A stretch of DNA of 57,968 bases, from positions 1 to 57,968 of the forward strand of contig JAFYYU010000002.1 of the NCBI GenBank assembly GCA_017557425.1, read 5' to 3'. The notes below the pieces were generated by a model. That model worked only from the letters and a program-made list of their open reading frames with translations, was not told the origin of the DNA and made no database searches. Source of the stretch: Muribaculaceae bacterium. Its GTDB lineage: Bacteria > Bacteroidota > Bacteroidia > Bacteroidales > Muribaculaceae. This document shows positions 44,628-53,015 of this stretch, one piece after another. The first letter of the stretch is position 1, and each line of letters begins with the position of its first letter. The translations under genes and the position numbers were made by a program.

Positions 44628-47600
44628 TTAATTCAGCAGCAAATCGATGAGAGCGGTCACATCGGCGATGTTAATAGCACCGTCGGCCTTAACATCAGCG
44701 CAATCAAGATAGATCTCTGTAGTGTTACCTAACAGATAGTCAATCAGACGTGTTACATCGGCGATATTCACTGCGCCGTCGTGGTTCACGTCACCCAGCT
44801 GATAAGCAGGAGTGTTCTCGAACAGGGTCACCTCTTCGATGTTGCTCCAGTCGCTCTCAGTGCCGTCGATGTAGAGAGCCTTAACCTTGTAGAGGAAGGT
44901 GCCCTCGGCAGTCAGGTTCTCAACGGTGTAGAACTTGTCGGTGATACCAGTGATCAGACGATAGTCGGCATCGCCAGTCTCGCTAGCAGCGAGTTTCATT
45001 GCGGTAGCGTCACCAGAGTAAACTTCGAGCAGAGCGATGTCAGGTGAGTAGTTGGCATCGGTAGTGGTGATGGTAATCTTCTGACCAGAGCTTGCAGTTA
45101 CTACCCATGCATAGGTCTCACCTTTGTTGAAGTAGTGGTTAACCGAAGTGGTCTGCGGCGTGCCCACGGCAAGGTTACCAGCGCCATCAGATGTTGAGGC
45201 CGTGGTAATCTTCATTGTGAAGGTTGCATTCTCGTAACCGTCAGGAATGGTATAGGTGATATTACCAGCTGTACCGGTATTGTTGTAATTGTTCCTGAAA
45301 TAGATGATCGAGTTGAGACCACCGCGCACGTTGGTGCCGCCCCAAGGCGATGGCAACGTAATGTCATAATATCCGGTGGAACTGCCAGTAAAGTCAGTAC
45401 CGGCAACTGAGCTGAGGAGTTCAACCTGAGGCTCAGGCTCAACAACCTTGGCGCTTACCTCAAGGGTGTAGCTGGCCACATTCTCGGCAAGAGTCTCGTC
45501 GGTCCAGTCAGCGCGGAACTTGGTCAGGTTGATGTAGTCCTCGATAGCAGGCAGCATCACGGGAGCATACTTCACCAGATCGGCCTGGCCGTTCAGCGTA
45601 ACGGTAACGGGCTGGGCATTGGGGCTAGTGATGGTCACGGTACCCGTGTGGGTGCCAAATGCCGTCGGGGTATAGGTCACATTAACATAGGCGTTGTTAG
45701 CGGCACCGGGAATGATCTCGGTCTTGTCAATGGTGAAGCCTTCGCCCTGAACGGCCAGCGTCACGTTACCCTCAAGGTTAGCGGCGCTCAGTTGGAATGC
45801 CAGGGTCACGGGGGTGCCAACAGTAGTCTGGAAGTTCAATGTGGTAGGATTAGCAGCAATCGTCGGAACTGTGGTGGCAATACCAGTGAGTGCAACGGTA
45901 ACCTGCTGAGCGCCATTGCTCGACAATGCGACAGTACCCGTGTGGGTGCCACCGGTAGTGGGTTTATAGGTTACAGTTACAGTGGCGCCGTTAGTGGCAG
46001 CATTCTGGGTGATGGTTGTCTTATCAATGGAGAAGCCAGTGCCACTCACGGCAAGCATCACATTACCTGTCAAGTCGGTACCAGTCACGGTAAAGGTCTT
46101 GGTTACAGTCTCTCCTACCGTAGCATTGAACGACAACGATGTGGGGTTAGCAACCAGAGTCGGTGTGCCGACAGCGGTACCATTCAGGTTAACGGTTACG
46201 GTCTCAGCACCCGAGCTGGTCAAAGTAACAGTACCCGTGTGGGTACCAATAACTGTGGGATTATAGGTCACAGTGACCGTAGCGCCTTGGCTGGCAGCGG
46301 TCCTGGTGATATTGCTCTTGTCAATCGAGAAGCCCGTACCGCTGCAAGTCAGATAAACGGTACCAGTCAGATTGGTACCCGTAACAGTAAAGGTCTTGGT
46401 AACGGGAGTGCCAACAGTGGTGCTCAGGCTCAGCGATGTTGGATTAACCGTAATCTTGGGAGTCGTGGTTGCAGTACCCGAAACGGTGACGGTCTTGCTC
46501 TCGGCAGCGCTGCTCGAAACGGTAATGGTAGCGTTCTGGGTACCTGACGAAGTGGGCTTGTAAGTCACAGTAACGGTTGCACCAGCGGCGGCCTGGGCGG
46601 CAGTAATAGTCGTGGGAGAAACCGTAAAAGTACCGCTGTTTGACGAAACGGTCACATCACCACGCAGGTCAGTACCAGTAACGGTGAAGGTCTTGGTATA
46701 GGTCTCACCAGTCGATGCACTGGTAAACGTCAGCGAAGTGGGATTAACGGTCAGCACAGGAGTCGTACTCGAGCCACTGGGCGGCTGGATACCGATTACA
46801 GCCTGTTGGCCCTGGTTGAAATTGTAACCGCTATAACCGAACGAGTTCATTGAACACCATGCGTTACCGTCACCACTCCAACCGAAGTTCACGTGATATT
46901 TGTTGCTGCTACTGTCGTAACCGTCAACATTAAAGGCATGACCGCCTGCACTGCTAGACACAGCCATGAACACGATGGGACGTCCTGCAGTCATCTCGCC
47001 CTGGATCAGGCTGGCCCAGTTAGCCTCGGAGTATGAAGATTTTTGAACAACGCGGCAGGTGCTTGCATCGTATCCGAAAGTCGTGTACATGTCAACAATA
47101 TTCTGGGTGTCGGACGTATAGATACCGCTTCCGCCAGCACTTTCGGTACCATACATCATCTTCTCACCCTGGCCGACATAGCGCATCAGCGTGGCAACCG
47201 CATTACCCTGAGCGGTTGTATAACTGCCACTGTAGCTGTCCTTCATGTTGGCCCAGTCAAACGTCGTTGCCTCAAGAGCTGGATAAGTAAAAGTATAACT
47301 ATTATAGTAAGAAACCTCTAGGGTTCCAGTATAAGAAGGCATTGCAGCAACTTGGGTCGTCGGGTATTTCCAATAATACATGACCATCGAAGCAGAGGTA
47401 GCCGGGCAACCTGTATAGCACTGATAGGTAGTACCATTACGCGTGAACTTACACAGATTCCAGTACGGAGCCGTCTGATCCCAAAGCGCGGTCATCAGGT
47501 AAGATGATGCACGCAAAGAGGTCCGGTTCTGGGGCCTTATCACGGGATCAACTACCAGACCCGGATGCTCCTGCAAGAAAGTAATCTCTTCCTTGTACTG

Positions 47601-47939
47601 ATAAAGCATGTCCTGCATACCAGGAGCCAGATTGTTGATGTCCTTCAAGGGACGGTCACCGACCATCAGGATTTCCTCGGCACGGTCATCACCGGCCACA
47701 ACGAGGAAAGTCTCAGAGGTGTTGAAAATGTAATAAACGGGCTGATTCAGCTTTGCATTTCCGATCTCGGCTTTTAGCAAGACCGGATTCACAGCTGCGG
47801 GAGCCATCAGTTTACCGGCAAAAAGCTCGTTTGTCAAATAGCTTTTTGCTTTATTCATGGCTGTGGCCTGATCGACAGGTGCAGCCGACAGCGACATTGC
47901 CGCAATGGCGGCAATCAATAAAAACAAGAATTTTTTCAT
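44628..47939 (-). CDS. C10 (streptopain-like) cysteine peptidase 3 with four Ig-like repeats and dockerin
   Basis: This 1103-residue protein has the same order as peptidase 1: signal peptide, propeptide (its N-terminal 125 residues closely match peptidase 1), and a catalytic domain with cysteine 178 (YTGCPATSASMVMYYW) and histidine 334 (AGGHAFNVDGY). Four tandem choice-of-anchor-D-like repeats of about 98 residues follow (390-790; each with NPTSL and TKTFTVTGT-type strands), then a fibronectin-like region with an inserted beta domain. The dockerin has a regular first loop (DVNHDGAVNIAD) and a second with lysine at a calcium-ligand position (DVKADGAINIAD). The extra repeats probably act as a stalk. 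Confidence 0.92.
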   Translation of the reverse strand: MKKFLFLLIAAIAAMSLSAAPVDQATAMNKAKSYLTNELFAGKLMAPAAVNPVLLKAEIGNAKLNQPVYYIFNTSETFLVVAGDDRAEEILMVGDRPLKDINNLAPGMQDMLYQYKEEITFLQEHPGLVVDPVIRPQNRTSLRASSYLMTALWDQTAPYWNLCKFTRNGTTYQCYTGCPATSASMVMYYWKYPTTQVAAMPSYTGTLEVSYYNSYTFTYPALEATTFDWANMKDSYSGSYTTAQGNAVATLMRYVGQGEKMMYGTESAGGSGIYTSDTQNIVDMYTTFGYDASTCRVVQKSSYSEANWASLIQGEMTAGRPIVFMAVSSSAGGHAFNVDGYDSSSNKYHVNFGWSGDGNAWCSMNSFGYSGYNFNQGQQAVIGIQPPSGSSTTPVLTVNPTSLTFTSASTGETYTKTFTVTGTDLRGDVTVSSNSGTFTVSPTTITAAQAAAGATVTVTYKPTSSGTQNATITVSSSAAESKTVTVSGTATTTPKITVNPTSLSLSTTVGTPVTKTFTVTGTNLTGTVYLTCSGTGFSIDKSNITRTAASQGATVTVTYNPTVIGTHTGTVTLTSSGAETVTVNLNGTAVGTPTLVANPTSLSFNATVGETVTKTFTVTGTDLTGNVMLAVSGTGFSIDKTTITQNAATNGATVTVTYKPTTGGTHTGTVALSSNGAQQVTVALTGIATTVPTIAANPTTLNFQTTVGTPVTLAFQLSAANLEGNVTLAVQGEGFTIDKTEIIPGAANNAYVNVTYTPTAFGTHTGTVTITSPNAQPVTVTLNGQADLVKYAPVMLPAIEDYINLTKFRADWTDETLAENVASYTLEVSAKVVEPEPQVELLSSVAGTDFTGSSTGYYDITLPSPWGGTNVRGGLNSIIYFRNNYNNTGTAGNITYTIPDGYENATFTMKITTASTSDGAGNLAVGTPQTTSVNHYFNKGETYAWVVTASSGQKITITTTDANYSPDIALLEVYSGDATAMKLAASETGDADYRLITGITDKFYTVENLTAEGTFLYKVKALYIDGTESDWSNIEEVTLFENTPAYQLGDVNHDGAVNIADVTRLIDYLLGNTTEIYLDCADVKADGAINIADVTALIDLLLN

Positions 47940-48030
47940 AAACGAAAATTAATGAATGGTAAATTAGTTTATAAAATGATGTTGAAAGTTTCTGTTCGTG
48001 GCAAATTATTCAATTGTTGGTTTTACACCG

Positions 48031-48063
48031 CAAAGATACACAAATCCAAAACAATAATCCAAA
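48031..48063 (-). promoter_or_regulatory. Promoter of C10 peptidase 3
   Basis: Minus strand TTTG (48063-48060), 21 bp, TATCTTTG (48038-48031), followed by CGG, with the same spacing as the other two peptidase promoters. Confidence 0.85.
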
Positions 48064-48217
48064 TTATTCATGGTAATTATCATAAGAAAAAAGTATTAGG
48101 TTTAAAATCCTAAAACCGGCAAATTGCCTTTCGTTGAAAAAATCTGCCGTTTCATCCTTTATATCAGCCACATTATAAATTTTAGTTAATTACTGCTGAG
48201 CTATGGACGGATTTGCG

Positions 48218-48225
48218 TAATTTTG
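48218..48225 (+). promoter_or_regulatory. -7 box of the CDF-ABC operon
   Basis: TAATTTTG followed by CAGCC, only 11 bp before ATG 48237. This predicts a very short or nearly absent 5' leader and excludes the upstream start at 48213. Confidence 0.5.
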
Positions 48226-48236
48226 CAGCCATTACA

Positions 48237-49202
48237 ATGGAATTAGAGAAAGACAACAATAATCAACTGTCAGTGAGCCGCAACAGCGAGGAGAAACGGT
48301 GCACACTGGTGGGCATGACATGCGATGTGACCTTGTCGGCGCTTAAAATCGCTACAGGCATCGTGGGCCGCTCCAGCGCCATTCTGGCCGACGGTATCCA
48401 CTCGATTAGCGACACGGTGACCGATGCGCTGGTTTATGCGATGGTGCGCCTTTCCGGCAAGGGTCCAGACGAGCGTTACCGCTATGGCAGAGGCAAATAC
48501 GAGACACTGGCGGCGTTCCTCATCAGCCTCATTCTGGTAGTGGTCGCCTTGGGGCTCATGCACGAGGGTGCGCAGGACGTGTGGGCAGCCGTTCAGGGCG
48601 CGACACTGGAACGTCCCCACAACATCGCACTCATCGTGGGCATCATCGCCGTCATCGTCAAGGAGGGGTTGTACCACTATACTCGCCTAAAAGGCCGGAA
48701 AACCGACAGCTCGGCCCTCAAAGCCTATGCCTGGCATCACCGTGCCGATGCGTTGTCCACTGCCGCGACGCTGCTGGGTGTGGCGGGAGCGATGTTCCTG
48801 GGTGAACGCTGGCGCGTGCTCGACCCGATAGCCGCCATTGCCGTGAGCGTGCTCATTCTCGTGCTCGCCTACCGCTTGGGGCGTCCCGCAGTGGAAGAGC
48901 TGTTGGAAGTCTCACTCCCTGACAATGAGAAGGATACCATCACCGCTATTGTCTCCCACGTGAGTGGTGTGAAGGCTTTCCACAACCTGCGCACACGCCG
49001 CAACGGTAACCTGCGCGTAGTGGACATGCACATCAAGGTGGATGGCGACTTGAGCGTCACTGCCTCACACGACATCACCCGAGAAATCGAGCGGCAACTG
49101 TCCGATGCTTTGGGCGAAGTACTGACCAACATCCACGTCGAACCCTACCACGGACACAACCAATGTGAGAAAAATGAATCCTCACTAAACTCTAAACTTT
49201 AA
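48237..49202 (+). CDS. Cation diffusion facilitator (CDF) metal exporter
   Basis: This 321-residue protein has six spans and the CDF metal sites DGIHSISD (Asp52, His55, Asp59) and HHRAD (His167/His168, Asp171), followed by a cytoplasmic regulatory domain (about 215-300) and a His-containing tail. Family members export Zn, Fe, Mn or Co by proton antiport; the two-motif pattern does not separate these. An ABC ATPase gene starts 15 bp after its stop, suggesting co-transcription with an ABC-type system. Confidence 0.93.
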   Translation: MELEKDNNNQLSVSRNSEEKRCTLVGMTCDVTLSALKIATGIVGRSSAILADGIHSISDTVTDALVYAMVRLSGKGPDERYRYGRGKYETLAAFLISLILVVVALGLMHEGAQDVWAAVQGATLERPHNIALIVGIIAVIVKEGLYHYTRLKGRKTDSSALKAYAWHHRADALSTAATLLGVAGAMFLGERWRVLDPIAAIAVSVLILVLAYRLGRPAVEELLEVSLPDNEKDTITAIVSHVSGVKAFHNLRTRRNGNLRVVDMHIKVDGDLSVTASHDITREIERQLSDALGEVLTNIHVEPYHGHNQCEKNESSLNSKL

Positions 49203-49216
49203 ACTCTAAACTCAAT

Positions 49217-49861
49217 TTGGAACAAATTGCATTAAATAACACCCTGCCCCGCGTGTTTGCCGGTCAAAACGGCATAAACAGCGAAGTGTGGCTGAAGGAT
49301 ATCTCATTTGAGCGCTCCAAGCGCTACCTCATCAGCGCCGAGAGCGGGACGGGTAAATCGTCAATGTGCAGCTACATCTTCGGATACCGCCAGGACTATA
49401 GCGGCACTATCGCATTTGACGGCCAAGACATCCGCACCTTAACGGTCGCGCAGTGGTGCGAGGTGCGACAGCATCACATCGCTTATCTGCCACAGGACAT
49501 GCGTCTGTTTGGAGAACTCACGGCGATGGAGAACGTTGAGCTCAAAAACCGCCTGACAAACTTCAAGTCACGCCAAGAAATCAGTAAACTGTTTGAGCTC
49601 TTGGGCATTGCCGACAAAATGGGCAGTTTGGCCAGCAAACTCTCCATCGGTCAGCAGCAGCGCGTGGCCATCATCCGCACACTGTGCCAGCCGTGTGATT
49701 TCATCCTGCTCGACGAGCCCGTGAGCCACCTCGACGACGAGAACAACCGTACCGTCGCCCGTCTCGTCATCGACGAGGCCCAGCGACAAGGGGCCGGCGT
49801 AATCGCCACATCGGTGGGCAACCATCTCAAAATGGAAGACGCCACTATCATCCAGCTTTAA
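49217..49861 (+). CDS. ABC transporter ATP-binding protein (probable TTG start)
   Basis: This 214-residue protein has Walker A SAESGTGKSS (about 41-50), Q-loop YLPQDM, signature LSIGQQQR instead of LSGGQ, and Walker B FILLDEP with an H-like switch replaced by ATSVGNH. The first ATG in the frame lies within the Walker A region, so translation must begin earlier; TTG 49217 gives a normal N-terminus. It is followed after 33 bp by an FtsX-like permease, with which it should form a MacB/Lol-like complex. Confidence 0.85.
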   Translation: MEQIALNNTLPRVFAGQNGINSEVWLKDISFERSKRYLISAESGTGKSSMCSYIFGYRQDYSGTIAFDGQDIRTLTVAQWCEVRQHHIAYLPQDMRLFGELTAMENVELKNRLTNFKSRQEISKLFELLGIADKMGSLASKLSIGQQQRVAIIRTLCQPCDFILLDEPVSHLDDENNRTVARLVIDEAQRQGAGVIATSVGNHLKMEDATIIQL

Positions 49862-49894
49862 CTATAACCAAAGACTTAGAACCAAGATTCCACA

Positions 49895-51091
49895 ATGAAC
49901 GATATCATCTGGAAACTGCTGCGGCAACATATCAGCAAAGGACAACTCATCGGCTTTGCCATCGCCAACCTTATCGGGTTGACCATCGTCCTGCTCGCGG
50001 TGCAGTTCTATCGCGACGTGCGCCCCGTCTTTAACGACGAGGAGAGCTTCATCAGCAAGGACTACCTCATTATCACCCGTGCTGTGACAGGCGCAGGGGC
50101 CATGATGGGCAGCAATGGCGAGTTCAGCGATGCTGACATTCAGGATCTTATCAATCAGCCTTGGTGTCGGCAAGTGGGCAAATTCATCAACAGTGACTTT
50201 GCCATCGACGCCAAATTGGGCGTTGGCAGCGGCCAGGCTATGCACACCCAATTCTTCTTTGAGGCGATTCCTGATGAGTTCATCGACATCGACCCCGGCA
50301 CTTGGGACTTCACTACCGGCAAATCAGAGGTTCCCGTCATCATCTCCCGTGACTACCTGTCACTGTACAACTTCGGATTTGCAGCCACCAAGGGTATGCC
50401 AAAAATCAGCGAGGGACAGGCCGAAATGCTGCCCCTGGAGTTCACCTTGAGCGGTAACGGCAAGCGCCAGACCATGCCAGGCCACATCGTGGGCTTTTCC
50501 AACCGCCTGAACACCGTCATCGTGCCACAGGAGTTCATGGAATGGGCCAACCAGTACTTTGGCACGGGAGCCGTGCAGCACCCGCAACGCCTGATTCTAG
50601 AAGTGAGCAGTCCTGGTGACGTCAAAATCGAGCAGTACATGGACGAGCACCACTACGAGGTGGCGGGAGACAAAATGTCGTCGAGCAAAGCCAACTACTT
50701 CCTCACCGTCATCAGCGGCATCGTCATCGCCGTGGGCATCATCATCAGTCTGTTGTCGTTCTTTGTGCTCATGTTGAGCATCTACCTGTTGTTGCAGAAG
50801 AACACCCAAAAGATCCAGGACCTCTTGCTGCTGGGCTACTCGCCGGCACAGGTGTCCAAGCACTACATCATGCTCGTCGTGGGCCTTAACGCCGTGGTCC
50901 TCGTACTGGCCATCGTACTGATGCTCATCGGGCGGTTAGCCTACATGGACATGATTCGCGCCTTCGGCATCAGCGGCGCCAGCGTTTGGGTCGCCATCCT
51001 CGTCGGCCTGCTCATCATGGGCGCCATCACCGCCGGTAATATTCGTGCCATCCGCCAGAAAATCGACTCACTCTGGCTCCACGAGAAATAG
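49895..51091 (+). CDS. FtsX/MacB-like ABC permease
   Basis: This 398-residue protein has the four-span FtsX layout: one N-terminal span (about 18-40), a large periplasmic domain (about 45-265) and three C-terminal spans (about 270-300, 325-350 and 362-385). It pairs with the preceding ATPase. Such complexes do mechanical work across the inner membrane (lipoprotein release, efflux, peptidoglycan hydrolase control) rather than classical transport. No adaptor or outer-membrane partner gene is adjacent. A perfect terminator follows. Confidence 0.88.
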   Translation: MNDIIWKLLRQHISKGQLIGFAIANLIGLTIVLLAVQFYRDVRPVFNDEESFISKDYLIITRAVTGAGAMMGSNGEFSDADIQDLINQPWCRQVGKFINSDFAIDAKLGVGSGQAMHTQFFFEAIPDEFIDIDPGTWDFTTGKSEVPVIISRDYLSLYNFGFAATKGMPKISEGQAEMLPLEFTLSGNGKRQTMPGHIVGFSNRLNTVIVPQEFMEWANQYFGTGAVQHPQRLILEVSSPGDVKIEQYMDEHHYEVAGDKMSSSKANYFLTVISGIVIAVGIIISLLSFFVLMLSIYLLLQKNTQKIQDLLLLGYSPAQVSKHYIMLVVGLNAVVLVLAIVLMLIGRLAYMDMIRAFGISGASVWVAILVGLLIMGAITAGNIRAIRQKIDSLWLHEK

Positions 51092-51110
51092 CCTTCACAC
51101 ATCAAAGCAT

Positions 51111-51163
51111 ACGGCTGAACAACTTGAGGAATCTGAATTCCCAAAGTGTTCAGCCGTTTTTTT
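51111..51163 (+). terminator. Terminator of the CDF-ABC operon
   Basis: ACGGCTGAACA (51111-51121) pairs perfectly with TGTTCAGCCGT (51147-51157) and is followed by seven T; inner segments pair further. Confidence 0.9.
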
Positions 51164-51193
51164 ATGGAGATACCTTATTAAAAAATAAAAAAA

Positions 51194-51225
51194 CTTGTGC
51201 AGTCGAGAGGAAAGCAGTAATTTTG
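51194..51225 (+). promoter_or_regulatory. Promoter of the hut operon
   Basis: CTTG (51194-51197), 20 bp, TAATTTTG (51218-51225), 53 bp before the ftcD start. Confidence 0.7.
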
Positions 51226-51278
51226 GGGTAAAAATAACCATTAAACATAAAACAACAACTTAAACTACTGATTTTCAA

Positions 51279-52988
51279 ATGAGTATGGAGAAAAAAATCG
51301 TGGAATGCGTGCCTAACTTCAGTGAGGGACGCAATTTGGCCATTATCAAACAAATCACCGATGAGATTGAGAAAGTAAAGGGCGTGAAGCTGCTCGATGT
51401 GGATCCTGGAGAGGCCACCAACCGCACGGTTGTGACCTTTGTGGGTGAACCCGATGCAGTGCTGGAGGCTGCTTTCCAGGCCGTTGGCAAGGCCGGACAA
51501 CTCATCGATATGCGTGGTCACCATGGTGCCCACCCCCGCATGGGTGCCACCGATGTGTGCCCGCTTATCCCTGTAGCCGGCATCACCCTGGAAGAGTGTG
51601 CCGAATTGGCCCACAAACTGGCCGAGCGCATTGCCCGCGAACACAATATCCCCTGCTACTGCTATGAGGCCGCTGCGATGAAGCCTGGCCGCCAAAACCT
51701 GGCCGTGTGCCGTGCCGGCGAATATGAGGCGCTGCCCGAGAAGATGGGTAACCCCGAGAAGGGTCCCGACTTCGGCGACCGACCCTTTGACGAGGGCGTT
51801 GCCCGCACGGGCTGCACCGCCGTGGGCGCACGCGACTTCCTCATCGCTGTGAATTACAACCTCAATACGACTTCGACCCGCCGTGCCAACGCCATCGCAT
51901 TTGACGTGCGAGAGAAGGGCCGCCCCGTGCGTGAGGGCAACCCCATCACCGGCAAAATTGTCAAGGACGAGAACGGCAATAACGTAATGAAGCCCGGCAC
52001 GCTCAAGGGCACTAAGGCCATTGGCTGGTACATTGACGAATACAAGATTGCACAGGTTTCGATGAATATCACCAACATCAACGTGACTCCGCTGCACGTG
52101 GCCTTTGACGAGGTGTGCCGTTGCGCACAGAACCGCGGCATTCGCGTCACTGGTACCGAAATAGTGGGCCTGATGCCCAAGCGCTGTCTTATTGAGGCCG
52201 GTAAGTACTTCCTTGAGAAGCAGCAACGTTCGACGGGTATTCCTGAGGAGGACATCATCAATATCGCCATCCACTCGATGGGTCTGGACGACCTCAAACC
52301 GTTTGACCCGCAGGAGAAGGTTATCGAGTTCATGCTCGAGGCCGATAACAAGACGGCTAACCGTCTGGTGGATTTGACCGTGACGGGTTTTGCCGACGAG
52401 ACCTCGCGCGAGTCGCCCGCTCCCGGCGGCGGCTCTATCAGCGCTTACATGGGCGCACTGGCGGCTTCGCTGGGCACAATGGTGGCCAACCTGTCGAGCC
52501 ACAAACCCGGCTGGGACGACCGTTGGAACGAGTTCAGCGTGTGGGCCGACAAGGGCCAAGCCCTCAAGGTTGAGTTGCTGCACCTCGTTGATGAGGACAC
52601 CGACGCCTTCAACCGCATCATGGCCGCCTTCGGCATGCCCAAGAAAACCGAAGAGGACAAAGCGGCCCGCACCGCAGCCATCCAGGACGCCACGCTTTAC
52701 GCAACCCAGGTGCCCCTGCGCACGATGAAGGCGTCGTTCAAGACTTTTGAGCTCTGCCGTGCAATGGTCGAGACCGGCAATCCCAACAGCGTGACCGACG
52801 CTGGCGTTGGCGCGCTTGCTGCCCGTGCCGCAGTCATCGGCGCCGGCATGAATGTGAAGATCAACGCATCGAGCCTGACCGACCGTGCTGTTGCAGAGAA
52901 ACTCATTGCCGAAGCCAACGAACTCGTTGCCCAGGCCAACGCCGAGGAGGCCGAAATCACCGCAATGGTTGAAGAGAAAATCAAATAA
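51279..52988 (+). CDS. ftcD: Bifunctional glutamate formimidoyltransferase / formimidotetrahydrofolate cyclodeaminase
   Basis: This 569-residue fusion starts at ATG 51279 (ATG 51285 is equally plausible). Residues 3-310 form the transferase (VECVPNFSEGRNL, DMRGHHGAHPRMGATDVCP). Residues 360-569 form the cyclodeaminase (SPAPGGGSISAYMGALAASL, SVTDAGVGALAARAA). It takes the formimino group of N-formiminoglutamate onto THF and deaminates it to methenyl-THF, giving glutamate. It is the first gene of a four-gene hut operon, and its presence means the HutG/HutF routes are not needed. Confidence 0.96.
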   Translation: MSMEKKIVECVPNFSEGRNLAIIKQITDEIEKVKGVKLLDVDPGEATNRTVVTFVGEPDAVLEAAFQAVGKAGQLIDMRGHHGAHPRMGATDVCPLIPVAGITLEECAELAHKLAERIAREHNIPCYCYEAAAMKPGRQNLAVCRAGEYEALPEKMGNPEKGPDFGDRPFDEGVARTGCTAVGARDFLIAVNYNLNTTSTRRANAIAFDVREKGRPVREGNPITGKIVKDENGNNVMKPGTLKGTKAIGWYIDEYKIAQVSMNITNINVTPLHVAFDEVCRCAQNRGIRVTGTEIVGLMPKRCLIEAGKYFLEKQQRSTGIPEEDIINIAIHSMGLDDLKPFDPQEKVIEFMLEADNKTANRLVDLTVTGFADETSRESPAPGGGSISAYMGALAASLGTMVANLSSHKPGWDDRWNEFSVWADKGQALKVELLHLVDEDTDAFNRIMAAFGMPKKTEEDKAARTAAIQDATLYATQVPLRTMKASFKTFELCRAMVETGNPNSVTDAGVGALAARAAVIGAGMNVKINASSLTDRAVAEKLIAEANELVAQANAEEAEITAMVEEKIK

Positions 52989-53015
52989 AGACCATCAACT
53001 AAAAACCAAAATAAC

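Noticed and set aside
45560-46750. Roughly 295-bp tandem repeats as a possible non-coding repeat array
   Set aside because: They are in frame and encode Ig-like domains of peptidase 3.
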